Assembly: GCA_035402725.1 (NCBI GenBank)
Contig: DAONDU010000115.1
Coordinates: forward strand, 1-8,576
DNA: 8,576 nucleotides
Origin: UPXZ01 sp035402725
Lineage (GTDB): Bacteria > Bacteroidota > Bacteroidia > Bacteroidales > Paludibacteraceae
Direction of reading: 5' to 3'
Shown: piece by piece, positions 7,115 through 8,576 of the stretch
Layout of the letters: each line of letters opens with the position of its first letter
How positions within the stretch are numbered: the stretch's first letter is position 1
Program-made: the position numbers and the translations under genes
Notes under the pieces: generated by a model
Told to the model about the DNA's origin: nothing
Databases searched by the model: none
What the model saw: the letters and a program-made list of their open reading frames with translations, nothing else

Positions 7115-8470
7115 ATGGACAATAAGCATTTGATTTATAAGCTGTCAGAGTCGATAAAAAAAACCAGCAAAATCGACAAGGAACTTTTCACCAAACTGGG
7201 TGTGAAACGCGGACTTCGTAATGAAGATCATTCTGGAGTATTGGCCGGATTAACCCGTGTAGGCGATGTTGTCGGCTATGAAAAGCAGGAAGACGGTAAA
7301 CTTAAAGCAATACCCGGCAAACTATTTTACCGGGGAATTGATGTGGAAGATTTGGTACATGGACTTCATGACGAAGACCGTTTGGGATTTGAAGAAACTG
7401 CTTTTTTGTTGCTCAGTGGACAACTTCCCGACAAGGAAGAGCTGGATGCTTTCAAAAATGTACTGACTTCGACCATGCCACTGGAACACAAAGCCATGAT
7501 GAGTATTCTGAGTTTACAGGGTAAGAATATTATGAATATTCTGGCACGTAGTGTTCTCGAACTTTACACCTATGATGAAGATCCGGATGCTATAACAAAA
7601 GATAACCTGATCAGTCAGTCTATCAATCTGATAGCTAAGTTTCCAACTATTATTGCTTATGCCTATCAGGTACTGAGACATTCACAACACGGACGCTCGT
7701 TACATATCCGTTATCCGGATGAAAGAATGTCGGTTGCTGAGAATTTCCTATATATGATGAAAGGTCCGGGCAGATACACTCAGTTGGATGTAAAAATCCT
7801 TGACCTGGCACTTATTCTCCATGCAGACCATGGTGGAGGTAACAACTCTACCTTCTCAGTACGGGTAACAAGTTCTACCGAAACAGATACCTATTCCGCT
7901 ATAGCAGCCGGTATCGGTTCTCTGAAAGGACCGCTTCACGGGGGGGCAAATCTGATGGTTAACGCCATGCTTGATGATATGAAAGCAAACATTAAAAACT
8001 GGAAAGATCAGAAAGAAGTGGACGCCTATCTCATTAAGATTCTGAATAAAGAAGTATTTGACAAAACCGGATTGATATATGGTATAGGTCATGCCGTTTA
8101 CACCGTAAGCGACCCACGGGCCGGACTACTCAAGGAAATGGCGCATGAACTTGCTAAAGAAAAAGGACTTGAAAAGGAATTTGCTTTCATGGAACTAATT
8201 GAAGACCGTGCTGTTAAAGTATTTATGAATTATAAGGGTGAAGGAACAAAACAAACCTGCATCAATGTTGATTATTATTCGGGATTTGTTTATGAAGCTA
8301 TTGGTCTTCCAAAAGAAGTCTTCACTCCGCTTTTCGCTATGGCCCGTATCGTTGGCTGGACAGCTCACCGTATAGAAGAACTCAACTTCAGCAGCAAACG
8401 TATCATCCGACCTGCTTATAAAAATGTGCGTGAAAAGCAACCCTTTGTTCCAATGTCTCAAAGAGATTGA
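7115..8470 (+). CDS. gltA: Citrate synthase
   Basis: Citrate synthase condenses oxaloacetate and acetyl-CoA to citrate, feeding the aconitase and isocitrate dehydrogenase encoded just upstream. The 451-residue protein has the complete catalytic set: His275 in GPLHGGANL, His326 in GIGHAVYTVSDPRA, and Asp386 in CINVDYYSG. These match E. coli His264, His305 and Asp362. Further conserved blocks are LFYRGIDVEDLV (70-81) and LHADHGGGNNSTFSVR (235-250), where His236 is the usual oxaloacetate-binding His, plus Arg335 in DPRA. The N-terminal stretch before LFYRGI is about 69 residues, with a lysine-rich start, consistent with the longer Bacteroidota form. The ATG at 7115 is the first workable in-frame start. 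It ends 21 nt before a strong terminator. Whether it is controlled with acnA-icd or by its own promoter cannot be settled from sequence. Confidence 0.97.
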   Translation: MDNKHLIYKLSESIKKTSKIDKELFTKLGVKRGLRNEDHSGVLAGLTRVGDVVGYEKQEDGKLKAIPGKLFYRGIDVEDLVHGLHDEDRLGFEETAFLLLSGQLPDKEELDAFKNVLTSTMPLEHKAMMSILSLQGKNIMNILARSVLELYTYDEDPDAITKDNLISQSINLIAKFPTIIAYAYQVLRHSQHGRSLHIRYPDERMSVAENFLYMMKGPGRYTQLDVKILDLALILHADHGGGNNSTFSVRVTSSTETDTYSAIAAGIGSLKGPLHGGANLMVNAMLDDMKANIKNWKDQKEVDAYLIKILNKEVFDKTGLIYGIGHAVYTVSDPRAGLLKEMAHELAKEKGLEKEFAFMELIEDRAVKVFMNYKGEGTKQTCINVDYYSGFVYEAIGLPKEVFTPLFAMARIVGWTAHRIEELNFSSKRIIRPAYKNVREKQPFVPMSQRD

Positions 8471-8491
8471 TTTAATTTGAATAATACCAAT

Positions 8492-8540
8492 CTCCGGTCA
8501 AAGAGTGAATTAGTCCACACTGACCGGAGTTTGTTTTTTT
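8492..8540 (+). terminator. Intrinsic terminator after gltA
   Basis: A perfect 9-bp stem pairs CTCCGGTCA (8492-8500) with TGACCGGAG (8521-8529) around a 20-nt loop. Within the loop GTG (8505-8507) can pair with CAC (8518-8520), giving a two-part stem. TTTG plus seven T residues follow to 8540. It closes the citric-acid-cycle block on the + strand. The remaining 36 nt to the window end show no feature. Confidence 0.9.
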
Positions 8541-8576
8541 CACCACATGTTAATCTATTTATTCAGAAAAAAACAT

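Noticed and set aside
7940..7946. Run of seven G inside the citrate synthase catalytic motif as a possible phase-variation tract
   Set aside because: It encodes the conserved Gly-Gly of PLHGGAN and the frame is intact. The run is short, and variable switching of a core enzyme is unlikely.

Overview
The window comes from the chromosome of a Bacteroidota bacterium, most likely of the order Bacteroidales. The evidence is a DUF6263-like secreted protein, an outer-membrane barrel with a carboxypeptidase-regulatory-like N-terminal domain, a mitochondrial-type aconitase, the absence of Shine-Dalgarno sites, and A/T-rich spacers. All real genes read on the + strand. They fall into two transcription blocks separated by a strong intrinsic terminator.

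Block 1 (1-3323) holds the 3' end of a DUF6263-like gene, cut by the left window edge. It is followed 23 nt later by a complete 795-residue TonB-receptor-like outer-membrane protein. A hairpin with a T-tract closes the block at 3291-3323. No SusD-like lipoprotein or transport gene is present, so the substrate, if there is one, cannot be named.

Block 2 (3324-8540) encodes the oxidative branch of the citric acid cycle: aconitase (acnA), isocitrate dehydrogenase (icd, 6 nt after acnA) and citrate synthase (gltA, 129 nt after icd). A second strong terminator ends it at 8492-8540. Together the three enzymes turn oxaloacetate plus acetyl-CoA into citrate, isocitrate and then 2-oxoglutarate, the precursor of glutamate. 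The same gene set is known from Bacteroides. The catalytic residues I could place in all three enzymes are intact.

The most useful observation is in icd. The protein is otherwise like the E. coli NADP enzyme, but the cofactor-pocket positions that fix NADP specificity in E. coli (Lys344, Tyr345, Val351) are Asp, Ile and Ala here. That is the pattern of NAD-dependent enzymes. A routine annotation of 'NADP-dependent' would therefore probably be wrong. I see no phage, insertion sequence, CRISPR array, tRNA, rRNA or defence system, and no convincing undescribed system. This is mostly ordinary core metabolism.
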